Below are positions 53,098 through 64,000 of a stretch of 64,000 nucleotides of DNA, one piece after another (the first letter of the stretch is position 1; each line of letters opens with the position of its first letter). The stretch is from Mikania micrantha (Eukaryota > Streptophyta > Magnoliopsida > Asterales > Asteraceae): NCBI GenBank assembly GCA_009363875.1, contig CM018694.1, positions 26,545,415 to 26,609,414 on the forward strand, given 5' to 3'. A program made the position numbers and the translations under genes. The notes beneath the pieces are model-generated. The model searched no databases, had not been told where the DNA came from, and saw only the letters and a list, made by a program, of their open reading frames with translations.

Positions 53098-56000
53098 TGT
53101 AACATCTGTACATAATCACAATGTAATCATTTACGTTATGCAATCATAGTTCACGTATGCAAACAATCATGGTATCATTGTATAGTCGTTTATAGGTTTT
53201 AGGAATTCTGTCGTGAGTGATTAAGTATTACATATTTATCTATAGTCAAATACACCATGTAATAACACTATTGTAATATATCGAAACAGTGGTAAACTGC
53301 TTTCGGTGTATTGGGATAGTGTTAGTGCATAATGTACCGACAAATAGTAAAACAAATAAAACTATTTAAACAAAATCGTAAGGCGTAAGCGAGACTCGGT
53401 ATCATTATGGGTGACTATTTTATAAAGATATCCATGCTGAACTTATCATTACGAGTTGACAATAATAAATACAGTAAATAACCAAAAACGTATATACTTA
53501 CAGGCATGCACGTAAATATACTCGTTTACGGTTCGAAATAGACGAATGTTACAAAATGCGTAGAATATTATTATTTATTTTACAATTTTGAAACTCGTCA
53601 AATATAACTCAAAATGATAAAACAAAACTACTTTTAATGATGATGTGGCGTCTACGTAATTTACGTAAAGTAACGCGTTAACGCGTAACTGAACGCAACC
53701 GAACGCGCGGGAAACTACTCGGGGTATTTAAGGGGTAAAAACCCCATTGAATGCTCCCAACCACAAAATTTACTCATTTATCTCTCTAAAACCGGGGCCC
53801 TCTCTCTACTTTCTCTCTCTAAAAACCCACCTTCAATCTTGCTCGTTTCTTGACGAAATCGTGAGATCTTGATGTCTACGGAAAACTCTCGAGGTCTACA
53901 TTACAATAGTACAAAGGATCGAGATAGAAAGCATCCAGATCGATTCACGTTTGAACTTGAACATTTGGGTTTCTAGGGGTTTCTCAAACCCGGAAGTCTT
54001 GAGCGAAGAACCGGTTAAAGATCGATCAAACCATGTTAAAATGAACCATCATTGGATTCTAAACACTTGGAAGTAACTACCCTTGAGTTTGGAAGGAAAG
54101 AGAGGTCGTGAGTTAGGTTGGAAATTAGTATCGAAGGTCAAAGAGCTAGGCTGGATAGTAACGATGGATGAACACCAAGTGGTTGTTCTTCCATCGAACT
54201 TAAGAAGTTCGACATCATTAGTATCGACCAAACCCCCTTAGACACTACTAAGTTCGATGGCCCAAGGATGATGATGCTAAGTAGGCTGTCAATACTAACA
54301 GATTCAATGGGATAAGTTCGATGGAAAGCAGGGTGGTCGAGACTATAATATCGATGGACCCTAAAACTCAGCTTTGAACCTAGGTGTCGATACTAATAAG
54401 ATGACTCCCTCCAAGTAACATGAACATAAAACGAGTTGAAAACAATCATAAACAAGATGGGAATGGATCAATGAAGCACCAAAGGTCGGGGATGGGCAGT
54501 CTTAGCCTTGGCCGATCCTTAGTGATTAGGATTATGCCTTTAACCCATCTAAACTTAGTCTAATTTGTTCATAACTTAAATTAACATAAGTAAAGGAAAT
54601 CTATGAAACTAATAAGAGCATTATAAACGTTACATTATTAATATCATGGTTATAACCTAGAATACACTATGCATGAGTTTCATGCATAGTGTAATGGGTT
54701 ATGGTTTCATGACTTATCAAATAAACCGGTATTAAAGTTTCTTAAACATATAACTAAGTGAAGTAATAAACTTTGAAATGTTAACATAAGGAGTTATGGA
54801 CCAAGTTTAAGGATGGGTATGGAAGGTCAAGTCACTAACCTATGTTTAAACAACTAAGTCTAATTAACATGGGATTCTAAACAAGAAATGAACATGAACT
54901 TACAAAATCATGAATCATGTTAACATAATTAGGATTTTTAGTACAATCAACCTATCAACAACAAGAGAGAACATCGTCTATCAATCGTCCATTCATTTCG
55001 CATCAAAATCAATTGAGGTGAGTACATAGCCCCTATTTTCTACTTCGAAATCTTTTGGGGTGGAACATGTGAATACGATTTTTGAACCTAACTTCTTAAA
55101 TGGTTTTCACTACTCATACATTATGTTTGGCTTATGTTGGTAAACTTAAACACAATTCGATTAAACCTTGGATATAAGGCACCTAGTCATGACTTGTCAT
55201 TGCACACCACTTAATCCAATTCATTGTTTTGTAGAAGTTGTTTTCAAATATCATAATAAACTCTATAACATGGATGCATTTTGGTAAACAAACTTATTCA
55301 CATCATGTATGCCTATTCAGGATTTCAAGGGCTGAAATCACTACTCTTAGATTTCAGACTTGAAGTTCACGCAACCGTTAATCTCAGGTTTCAAGGGTTA
55401 GAAGCTATTAAACTAGCATCTAAAATTGATTTCATGCAATCGTTTATCGTTAGTATTGGGTGATCACAACAAGGGAAAACTGGTTCTACACCAAGGTCAG
55501 AGTTGGCTTTAATTAACTTTATAGCCAAAGGTGGATTGGTGTAGACTTGGCAATATGAGTTAGCTGTTAATTAATTTTAACAGCCTAGATCATATTGGAC
55601 ACATTCTTAGTAACACAGAGTTGGTTTTAATTAACTTTATTACCATGGGCTGTGTTGGGTTATTAGTCAGTCTTTGCCTAACTCCAAACGTAGTTTGGGA
55701 CTTGGATTTAAGATGACACTAGGATATACTTGATGATAGTTTGTGTTACATCTGCATGTTACTATTTTACAATTTGTACTCCTACATGATATTATACATT
55801 GTCTGTTGAACATAGTTCACTGTTTGCAAATTCAAGTTTCATAAAGGTTATACGTATAGGTTTACAATTGGTTATCTTTTCAAACTTATATTTTGATATT
55901 CATAAACTATATACGTTTAAGTCTTTAAACCTATGTAACTCACCAACTACTATTTGTAGTTGACAAATTTTCTTCACATGTTTCAGGTGATCAAAGGTAG

Positions 56001-56315
56001 GCACAGGACATGGACAACTAGGGCGACCTAGTTTAAGATAGAACAAGATCAATAAACAAGATAGGATGGATTAGAAACTCATTAAAAATCCTTGTTGTTT
56101 AATTAACTTGTCTGTTTTTATTTTGTAAACTATATTTTGAGGTCGTTTAGTTGTATTCTTTTGGTAATTAGACTTGATATGTAATCACTACTTTAATCAT
56201 ATGAAATCTAGTAAGTCATTGTGGTTTTTCTACATTAATCTTGTCCATGATTCAACCGATCAATCGATCAGTCGTCACCGCGCCGTGGATTCCGCACGCG
56301 GCGCAGGGTGTGACA
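53098..56315 (+). repeat. Tekay-related LTR, older family (3,218 bp)
   Basis: TGTAACATCTGTAC to GGGTGTGACA. It shares TTTTACAATTTTGAAACTC (53580), a TATA-like GGGGTATTTAAGGGG (53722), CTCTCTCTA leader, donor GAG/GTGAGT at 55018 and acceptor GTTTCAG at 55986 with the other LTRs. In place of CGAACC it carries GTTCGATGG/TCGATA motifs (54150-54420). Tandem-like TTGGTTTTAATTAACTTTAT blocks lie at 55500-55660. The TATATATA block is absent from the LTR itself. Confidence 0.88.
55018..55986 (+). other. Predicted intron inside the LTR at 53098-56315
   Basis: GAG/GTGAGTACAT .. GCCCC at the donor and CTCACCAACTA .. TTGACAAATTTTC .. CAG at the acceptor match the 42031-43221 intron ends. 969 bp. Confidence 0.45.
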
Positions 56316-56317
56316 AG

Positions 56318-56331
56318 TTGGTATCAGAGCC
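56318..56331 (+). other. Primer binding site
   Basis: TTGGTATCAGAGCC two bases after the LTR end. Confidence 0.9.
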
Positions 56332-57796
56332 AATGTTATAGAGAGGAAAAACCCAATACTTTATGACCTATACTATAACCTAAGCTACCTTATTAGACTA
56401 AGTGCTATAAACTTGAGGATACTTAGGAATTAGATGTACTTGAGTTAGCATTAAGTCTACTTTAAGATTGGAAGATTTAGGGACTAAATTTTTCTGAAAA
56501 TTATTTTCATATATAAAATCAAGGAATTTAGTACCGCGATTCTACAATTTTAGGATTCGGACTAAATTATTAACGTTTTCTTTTTGACGAAGGATGTCAG
56601 GTGCAAGGATCTGTATTCTTAGTATCCTTGATCAGAAATTCTCAACTTGTCAAGGGCTTCAAGGGTAGGGATATGTATTCTTAGTATTCCTAACTTGAAG
56701 TTCTTGTCATGGGAACATTATACTTAGTACTGTAGTACTGAGGGCCTGGAATTCGCATTCCAGGGCACAAGAACAAGAAAATTAGAGGTTTTGGTTACAA
56801 GTGAGCCAAAACTATAATTTTCTCAATCATAGTCTATGGAACAATCCTGAACAGTTGTGAACAATCATGAACAATCATAAGCAATCATGAACAATTGTGT
56901 GATAGGATCTTAACTTCAAATACAAACAGCGGCCTAGCCCTGCCATCCTGAAGTGGTGGTGGGTTGGCAGTTGGGCTTGACCCTACGTATGCCCTATATA
57001 TAAACTAACTTCAGTATGACAGGGGGAATTCGGCGTGAATATTTGAAGTGAGGATCCGGGGTATTCAAAAAATCATTAGAACATCGAACAAGTACATATG
57101 AACATATTCGTGAAGTCAAGTGAACAGGAACATAATGATCAATGTGTGAACAAATCATATGTGAACCAATCGTATGTGAGTCAATATTTGAAGAGTCAAT
57201 CATATGTGTGAACATTGTGTGCAATCCTTTATGTGATAACATGCTTAGATCTAGTGTAGAACACACATGCTTAGTACATGTCAACATAGGGTAACTTGAC
57301 AACTTAGTGCATACATACATGCAAATATAGTTAGTCAAGTTAACACAGTTAATTAATGCCAACATAAGTTTAATCTTAGTCTAATCATGGTTCAGGTAAT
57401 CAATATCATTGGAATCATTATCTCTTGAACATTCTTACTCAATAGTACAAACGTTGTGCCAAATGTTAGCAAGGGCATGATCATGGTATGTCGAAGAAGT
57501 GGTGGGCTGGCGGCTGAGTCTGACTCTAAGTATGCCCTATACATAAGCTATATACGACATATCGGGAAAGTTTCGGTGTGCAGGTTTGGTGGGGGTATTT
57601 CATGGAACTTGTACATACGATCATGACATACAATCACATGAGAAGTATACTAATAAGTAATTACTTATGTGTGTGCTTACTCATTCCTTTACAATTAAAT
57701 GATAATATTAGTAGTACGAAAATATTACTAATTTTATATTGTAATTCAATTGTATAATTTCTCGTACCGATTCGCTTGTGGCTTTCTCTTCGTAGA
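56332..57796 (+). other. Long 5' leader with duplicated TATATATA block
   Basis: 1.47 kb between PBS and gag. The conserved block occurs twice (56988-57008 and 57531-57550), each after GTGGTGGG and a GCTTGACCC/CTGACTC element. Also short ATCATGAACA repeats (56860) and CTAGTGTA..TTAGTAC motifs. No ORF of note. Confidence 0.6.
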
Positions 57797-58983
57797 ATGC
57801 CTCCTCGACGTCACACCAACGACGAGGGTCAGACAAGCGGCAATGACGACGAGATTAACAAGATTGCCTGTGTTCTCTACATCTATATGAGGGAGGTTAT
57901 ACTGGGAATGGTCACTGAAATCACCAACAACCTACGGGGAAGTGGTGGTGAATTGGCCACGAACACCTCAAACAGAACAAACACTGGAACTGCAAATTTC
58001 ACCTTCAAGCAGTTCAGTGATGCTAAGCCCCCGAAGTACTATGGTGCGGAGGGAGCTATGAGTCTACTATAGTGGCTCGAAAGCATTGAGGACATACTCG
58101 ATTACATGGGTTGTCCTGAAAACTTGAAGGTCAAGATGGCGACAAGCGCCTTTCATAAGGGCGCTTTAACATGGTGGAATGCTGAGAGGAAAACCAGGGG
58201 CTATGAGGTAGCTTCATCCCTTCCCTGGGAAGATTTCAAGAAGCTACTAGTGGAAAAATTCTATCCACGTCACGAGTTGAAGAAGCTTGAAGCTGAAATA
58301 CGGGGCCTTGCACAGGACAACGGGGAGAACACCAAGTACACAGCTCGATTTCATGAGCTGAGTTTGTTAGTACCACATTTGGTTACTCCTCTATCTCGTA
58401 AGATAGAGAAGTACATTTAAGGTTTACCCTTAGTGATCAAGGGTAATGTTCTGGGAAGCAGCCCTGCCACATTGGAGGTTGCAATTCATCTTGGTGCTAC
58501 CTTAACTAAGGAGTACGTAAGGTTGGCCTACTCCACAGAAGGCTGATGATACGAAGAAGCTTGAATGAAAGCCCAAGAAGAAGAAACAAAAGGTTGTTAA
58601 GGATTATCCAGCCAAGATTGCAAATGCTCCAATTCAAGCCACTCCAATCACCCCTATGCCACAACCTGCAGCAGCCAGGAAAGCTTACACTGGACAGTAC
58701 CCACTCTATACTAAGTACCAATATCATCATCTCCCTACCCTTCCATGCCGGCAATGTACCAAGTGTGGAAGGTATGAGCACTTAGCGATAGTGTGTCGTG
58801 CTGCAAATCTTGCTGCCACTACAACTGCAGTGTTTGCTACTATTACAGACGGGAGAACATGCTACAACTGCGTGGCAGAAGGGCACTTCAAGAACCAATG
58901 CCCTCGTCTCAACAATATTGCTGCCACAACCACTGCTTGTGCTTTCGTCATTGGAGATATAGAAGCACGCGAAGAGCCGACAA
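57797..58983 (+). pseudogene. Tekay-related gag, broken and truncated
   Basis: ATG 57797 (MPPRRHTNDEG). Gag core with ALTWWNAERKTRG and PWEDFKKLL, then knuckles CTKCGRYEHLAIVC and CYNCVAEGHFKNQC. In-frame stops TAG at 58070 (Gln expected) and TAA at 58418, and a frameshift between 58420 and 58656. It is cut at 58983 by a copia LTR. The protein is clearly diverged from the intact copy, so this is a separate, older lineage. Confidence 0.88.
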
Positions 58984-59611
58984 TGTAGGACCAAATCGGA
59001 GCCCGGAAACAACCCGGTTCCAATGGAGATCTGCTCGACAGCCTCTGGAATAGTGCGAAATCCTATTCCAGGGTTTTCCAATCGAAACTAACAGCATCTG
59101 TGGTGATTCGAAGGTGAAGGATGAACGTTTGAATGAATATCGAACATCACGAGATGAGAATCGAACCTGGACAGGCAAGAACCACTCAAAACTTCTAGGG
59201 TTTGACACTAGAGTGCTCTGGGACGAAGGAGGGCTCAAAAAAGTTAGGTTTGAATCTGTTTGAACTAGTATATATAGACTGTCGTCATTCGGCCGAATGA
59301 GTGGCCGAAACAACTCATTCGCCGAAAGACTCAGCCGAATGAGCTTGATCGAGCGAATGAGTCATGCGGTTGACTCATTCGATCGCCCTAGTCATTCTGT
59401 AGGCGTTCATTTGGCCGAATGACCTCATTCTAGGGTCATTCGTCCGAATGGGTCTATAAGACATATCAAATCAAAGTTAAACATAATCTAACACTTATAA
59501 ACTAAAATAAACATTAAGAACCATATAGAAATACTTATTTTATTAATGACATAAACTTTATACATCAAAAGGTCATACAAAACTGAACTAGGGACATTTC
59601 GTGCACCAACA
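58984..59611 (-). repeat. Copia 3' LTR (628 bp), first of two
   Basis: Sense (minus) TGTTGGTGCACG at 59611 to GGTCCTACA at 58984. The PPT AAGGGGGAGTA and a pol end lie to the right. TATA CTATATATACTAG near 59262-59275; directly upstream in sense order is a CATTCGG/CGAATGA array (59280-59450). Confidence 0.8.
59280..59450. promoter_or_regulatory. CATTCGG/CGAATG motif array in copia U3
   Basis: About thirteen CATTCG/CGAATG hexamers in both orientations, often inside GACTCATTCG, ending next to the TATA box at 59262. Confidence 0.5.
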
Positions 59612-59634
59612 TACTCCCCCTTGGACCTAGTTCC

Positions 59635-59697
59635 TCAGTTTGCAGCATTTTTCTTGAAGTACTTATCAGAGATAGCTTTATAGTCAGTGTTGGGAAT
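59635..59697 (-). pseudogene. Copia polyprotein C-terminal stub
   Basis: Sense DYKAISDKYFKKNAAN then TGA, directly before the PPT. The rest of this element is cut off by the next LTR at 59698. Confidence 0.5.
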
Positions 59698-60787
59698 TCT
59701 AGGTTACTTTTCATTTAATCAATTTCAATTAATCGTATTAATTGATCAAAATCAGTTTTCATAAAACCAGATTAAACTATCAGATCAGATCTGACTCAGC
59801 GGAAGCATTTAAATATTATAACCTTTCGATTCGTAATCGAAACAATTCCCAAATCAGGATCCAGTTACAAATCATTTAAACAACAACTAAATTAAATAGC
59901 ACAACCATAGGGGTTTTTAGAAATCGACCTTTCACGAAGCGGTTCCAAATCCACACGATGGATCGGCAACGGTCTCGCTAGTTGACTCACTACGATCACC
60001 CGAGTTCGGATCTCGTCCTACGAAACACCGGATTGGAACACAACTGATTTTGGCTCTGTTCGACTCTCGGTTCAGCCCACGGCTCGACTTGGGGTGGCTC
60101 ACGATCGGCTCAAGAGTGGTGGTGGCTCGGTGGTGGCTCAAGATTGGCTCAAGAGTGGTGGTGGCTCAAGATTGGCTCCGGCCTGGCTAGGTGGCTCGGT
60201 GGTGGCTGATTTCGATGCCCACAAAAACCCCAAAGGGTGGTGGTGTGGTCGACGGCTACTATGGTGAGAGAGAAGGAGAGTGAGTCAAAGAGTTGTGGTT
60301 AAATGTGGTGATTTGATCTAGATTAAATAGTCAAATTAGATCCACATTTTTAGGATCTAGGAATTACCAATTCAAAATTGGAATTCCCACCACTTATTTC
60401 ATATTTAATTCAAATTAAACTCTTTTAATTTGATTAAACTCTTTTAGTAATTAAACCATTTAATTACTACTCTTTTAGTAGCATTTAATTAAATGTTTAA
60501 AGTTTAACTAAATGTCAATTTGTCAATTAACATTTAACTAACAATCCCTTATAATAAAGTTCAAGACTTTATTTGTTTAATGAACTAATTATCTCTATAA
60601 TTAATTCCCACCGATTATTATTTCATAAATAATAAAAGCACCAAATCCTTAAAACCGATAGTTCGTGATCGTATAATATGTTTAACTATTAAACATAAAA
60701 TCGTTGTCTTCCAAAGTGTAACTCTTTGGATCATACTTTTCATTGCAACGTTGAACTTATCGTTAATCGGACATCCAATATCCAACA
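59698..60787 (-). repeat. Copia 3' LTR (1,090 bp), second family
   Basis: Sense TGTTGGATATTGGATG at 60787 to TAGAATTCCCAACA at 59698; PPT CCAAGTGGGAGTC adjoins on the right. A TATA-like GACTATTTAATC lies near 60325. It contains a GGTGGCTC minisatellite (60085-60215). Confidence 0.75.
60085..60215. repeat. GGTGGCTC minisatellite in copia LTR
   Basis: About three copies of CAAGATTGGCTC and AAGAGTGGTGGTGGCTC blocks with variants. Confidence 0.7.
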
Positions 60788-61414
60788 GACTCCCACTTGG
60801 AAGATTCATCGACTAAGTGATTCAACGTAAACAGTGTTGGACGCCTAGCTGCATCACGCTGCCCCTAGTAAGGTATGACTTCTTAAGTCGACTAAAACTC
60901 CTTAGTTTAAGTAACTCTTTACTTTAACTTACAATTATAGTCTTAGATAAACTTTATCTTTATATCCTTTCCATTTCGATATTCCTTGAGCATGAGACAT
61001 GGATTTATCTTCAATCTCATATATTCTTCAAGTATTCTCATTCTCGTTCTCAATTTAAAATGATCTAACAAACTACTTTTAGTTTGAGCATGGCCACGCG
61101 TTTACATCTGTTTAAATCAACGAGGGCACCAAAATATCTTTTCTTATCTATATAAGATTATAGAATCCCTTTGGCAGCATACAACTCCCACTTAATCTTA
61201 GAATCATTCCCAATCGTTACCCTTATTACTGCCTATTTTTCAAGACAGCGTTAGGTAAGATCAAAGAGTAACCTTTGATTCATGTTAGTTCAATATACTC
61301 CTTAGGTCTAAGGATATTTGTATATATCGAATATACTTTAATATCAAAACATCTTATGACAACGATCCATGAAGAATGTTTTGAAGCGAGTTACGTCCGA
61401 CATCATTCTCTAAT
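60788..61414 (-). other. Copia internal 3' non-coding part, truncated
   Basis: Follows the PPT of the second copia; no coding motif is visible. It ends where the next Tekay LTR begins (61415). Confidence 0.5.
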
Positions 61415-63514
61415 TGTCACACCCCGAGCCGACGTGGTTGGATCGGAGTCCCCGTCGGGCGGAAGGTTTCCGGGGCGCGATATCGTTAGTGATAATCGGG
61501 ATGATCAGATTGTTTACATTGCATATGATATATAAATGAGAAACTGCTAATATCAAATATAATTACAAAGTTAAATTACATCAGTTAAGTTTATAATTTA
61601 ACAATGTAAATCTACTATCACATCATAATCTTCTATCTTGTATCTGCACAAGATATACAAAATAATCTGTATAATGATGCTTCAAAATATGCAGGTCCAA
61701 AAGCTAAGGTCCTCTATTTGTAACCTAGTCCAAAAGGAATAACTCCTTAGTTGACCTGTTCGTCACCTGAGAAGTCATGCAAAAATAAAGTCAACACATG
61801 GTTGGTGAGTTCATGTAGTTTTATAAAAATGAGTTTTGAATAACCTGAATGACAACCTTAACCTCACCATAAACCACCTATACCATCCAATTTAGTATGC
61901 TTATATATAGGGCATATGTAGGGGACAAGCCCCAGCCAACATCTCACCACATACCAAACCACATGATATATTGTTTCTGGTGATAATTAAGCATTTCATC
62001 CCATACCCTTGATTCTGAGCATTTGATTACTCTGAAAATGTTTACCTTGATTCCCCGAAATGACAACCTTAACCTCATCAACAATTACCTATGCTATCCA
62101 ATCAAGTATGCTTATATATAGGGCATATGTAGGGGAACAAGCCCCAGCCAACATCCCACCACATACCGGACTGCTTAACTTATTATTGTTAATGATAATT
62201 AAGCGTTTCACTCCATTCACCTTCAATTTAGATTTTATTTCCACAAATAGAATTACCATTTATCTCTGGAGTTTATCATGATTTCCTGATTTCCCAAAGC
62301 ATTTGTAGAAATATAATATTAAATGTTTAAATAAATAAATAAATAAATAAACAATTAAATACAACTAAGACATGATGATTGGGCCTTATTTGACTCAATC
62401 AATTAAACTTAGTTGTTGGTGGTTGTCCAAGTTGTACCCTCTCACACGTGACCCATATCAGGCATGACTCACAAGGAGTCTACCTGTGTATGCCGGGATT
62501 TTAATGATGCCCATATCAGCTTGACCCACTGGTCTACTGTACGTGCCGGGACTTTACGGATATCCTTTGATTCTTGATCTCTTTGATTCTCTTGATTTTG
62601 ATTTTGACTTCATTTGATAGTTCACGTTATTGCCCATATAGCTTGACTACAAGAGTCTACTATTTATGTGGGGACTTTATGTGTGTTACAGATGGTCTTG
62701 ATTTCTATACAACTGACATCCACCTTGACTCAAGCATTAATGATTTCATTAGATTTTAATGATTTCATTATTTCAATGATTCACACACAACTATGATTTC
62801 CTTCATTTTCTTGAGTCTTTTGATCTTTAGAATTCCATGATTTCACAATGATTATATATTTATGCGTAGGATCCTTTGATTTACTGATCACATCACTGGA
62901 TTAGTTTCCATTGCATTTGATCTTTAACTTTAGTTCTTTTGATTCCACTTTGAGTTTAGATTCTTGAATTTGAGCTTGATGGACTAAGGGTTTGTTTAGT
63001 GTTTAGAATTAAAGTATTACTCATGAGAGTAATTTAATTAACTTGATGGTTAGTTCTGCATAGTAATTTCTAGTCTAGGAGTATCAACAAGCATAAAGAT
63101 ATAACATATAATGAATACAAGCATTTAAGTAAACAATTTAAATAAAACAGTTTACGCATGCTTCTCAACCCCGCGTTTTAAAACAAAAATGTTTAGAAAA
63201 AGGGGCAATGAACTTACCTGTGTTTCTATGTAGTTGACCTATCACAAAATGCGTGCTCTTGTTGTAGTTTAGGTTTCTTCAGTTTCTGAGTTGTTTTAAA
63301 ATGAATTCGAATTCGATGAGTTTATGTATTTGTCGTCGTATCTAAGGTCTTGGTGTCGGTGTATGTAACTAAGTGTCCTAGATACTAGTGTACTTCTATG
63401 ACTCAACTAATTGATCTAGTTCGATTACCCACTTGTAACCCATATCCAATAATCAATCACAACAAGACTTTAATTAATATGCTTCTATTTAAATTCATTT
63501 TAAGTTAGAACATT
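61415..63514 (-). repeat. Tekay LTR fragment, 3' half
   Basis: Sense end GTGTGACA at 61415. Acceptor at 61767, hairpin (61634-61655), TATATATA block twice (61896-61916 and 62107-62127, spacing 211), tandem-like GCCCATATCAGGCATGACTC units (62460-62700), donor CACAG/GTAAGT at 63217. It stops at 63514 where another LTR begins, so only about 2.1 kb is kept. No PBS on its left, so it is a 3' or solo LTR. Confidence 0.85.
62328..62353. repeat. (AAAT)n microsatellite
   Basis: About six AAAT units inside the LTR. Confidence 0.8.
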
Positions 63515-64000
63515 TGTCACACCTCGAGCCGGCGGGACGGATCGTGTTTCCTGCCGGGCGGAAGGTTCTCGGGGCGCGATATCGTGAGTGATAATCTTAA
63601 TGATCAGTTTGTTTACATAGCATCAGCATTGAGAATAACTAAAGCACAATACAACATAAATCTAGAGTTTACAAAGTTAAGTTACAATTGTCAACAAAAC
63701 ATGTGCTTCTCAAAACTACTAGGTCCTCTATCTGGCATCCTAGTATGCAATCCTGAGCCTTAACTTATTCCTGTGCATCACCTGAGAAAGCATGTGAGAA
63801 AACAAAGTTAACATAATGGTTGGTGAATTCATATAGTTTTAGTATTTGAAGAATAGTTTTGCAAACCTTCTCGATAAAACCTTAACCTCATTAACTACAC
63901 CTATATCATCCAACTCGGTATGCTTATACATAGGGCATACCCATGAGTCGAGCCTACAACCGGCCCAGACGCCGTCCCACCACATACTAAGCCGCATAGG
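63515..64000 (-). repeat. Tekay LTR, 3' end, runs off window
   Basis: Sense end CGAGGTGTGACA at 63515; GC-rich terminal block, acceptor CTCAG near 63782 and the TATATATA-type block (63919-63939, TTATACATA variant). No PBS precedes it, so it is a 3' or solo LTR inserted in or fused to the fragment at 61415. Confidence 0.85.

Noticed and set aside
60618..60809. Short minus-strand frame at the copia LTR/PPT border
   Set aside because: It is LTR and PPT sequence; no copia domain is present.

Overview
This window is plant nuclear DNA, almost certainly from a dicot with a large, retrotransposon-rich genome. The style of the Tekay chromoviruses, the copia families and the Met-tRNA primer sites would fit Asteraceae (lettuce or daisy type), but the family is a guess. 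It holds about 20 pieces of transposable elements nested around one host gene.

Layout. (1) 1-9.2 kb: minus-strand Tekay (Ty3/gypsy) DNA in which one LTR (715-4958) has internal sequence on both sides, so two elements share an LTR; the pol at 4993-8490 is broken. (2) 9.2-13.9 kb: a plus-strand Tekay LTR, PBS and a gag stub. (3) 13.9-15.5 kb: non-coding DNA with a diverged ~150-bp tandem repeat. (4) 15.5-22.5 kb: a decayed minus-strand copia element that keeps its 5' LTR. (5) 22.5-27.2 kb: a Reina-type chromovirus tail, a copia gag relic, a 2.2-kb solo LTR with a CATGA duplication, and a PIG-G-like host gene remnant. (6) 27.7-39.4 kb: the only recognisable host gene, an ABC transporter I family (ABCI20-like) gene on the minus strand in eight exons. 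Its last intron holds a copia element and a 955-bp PIF/Harbinger element. Its seventh exon is split by a 1.94-kb gag-only LTR element (TR-GAG type) with a CTCAT duplication. (7) 39,676-52,356: a complete, very young Tekay element (LTRs 3,900 bp each, GTTTT duplication, open 1,559-codon gag-pol), inserted head-to-head about 300 bp upstream of the ABC gene start. (8) 53.1-64 kb: an older Tekay relative (LTR, PBS, long leader, broken gag) cut by two minus-strand copia 3' LTRs, then two more minus-strand Tekay LTRs running off the window.

The most unusual signal is in the Tekay LTRs. Diverged LTRs keep one architecture: a CT-rich leader, a first splice donor followed by a CGAACC motif array, a short block ending in GTGAGT, a copy-specific minisatellite, a conserved quasi-palindromic TATATATA block, a branch-site/polypyrimidine/CAG acceptor, two hairpins and a GC-rich end. 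This suggests a conserved intron system inside the LTR. The ABC gene reading frame is otherwise clean across all exons, so the exon insertion looks like the main lesion of this allele.
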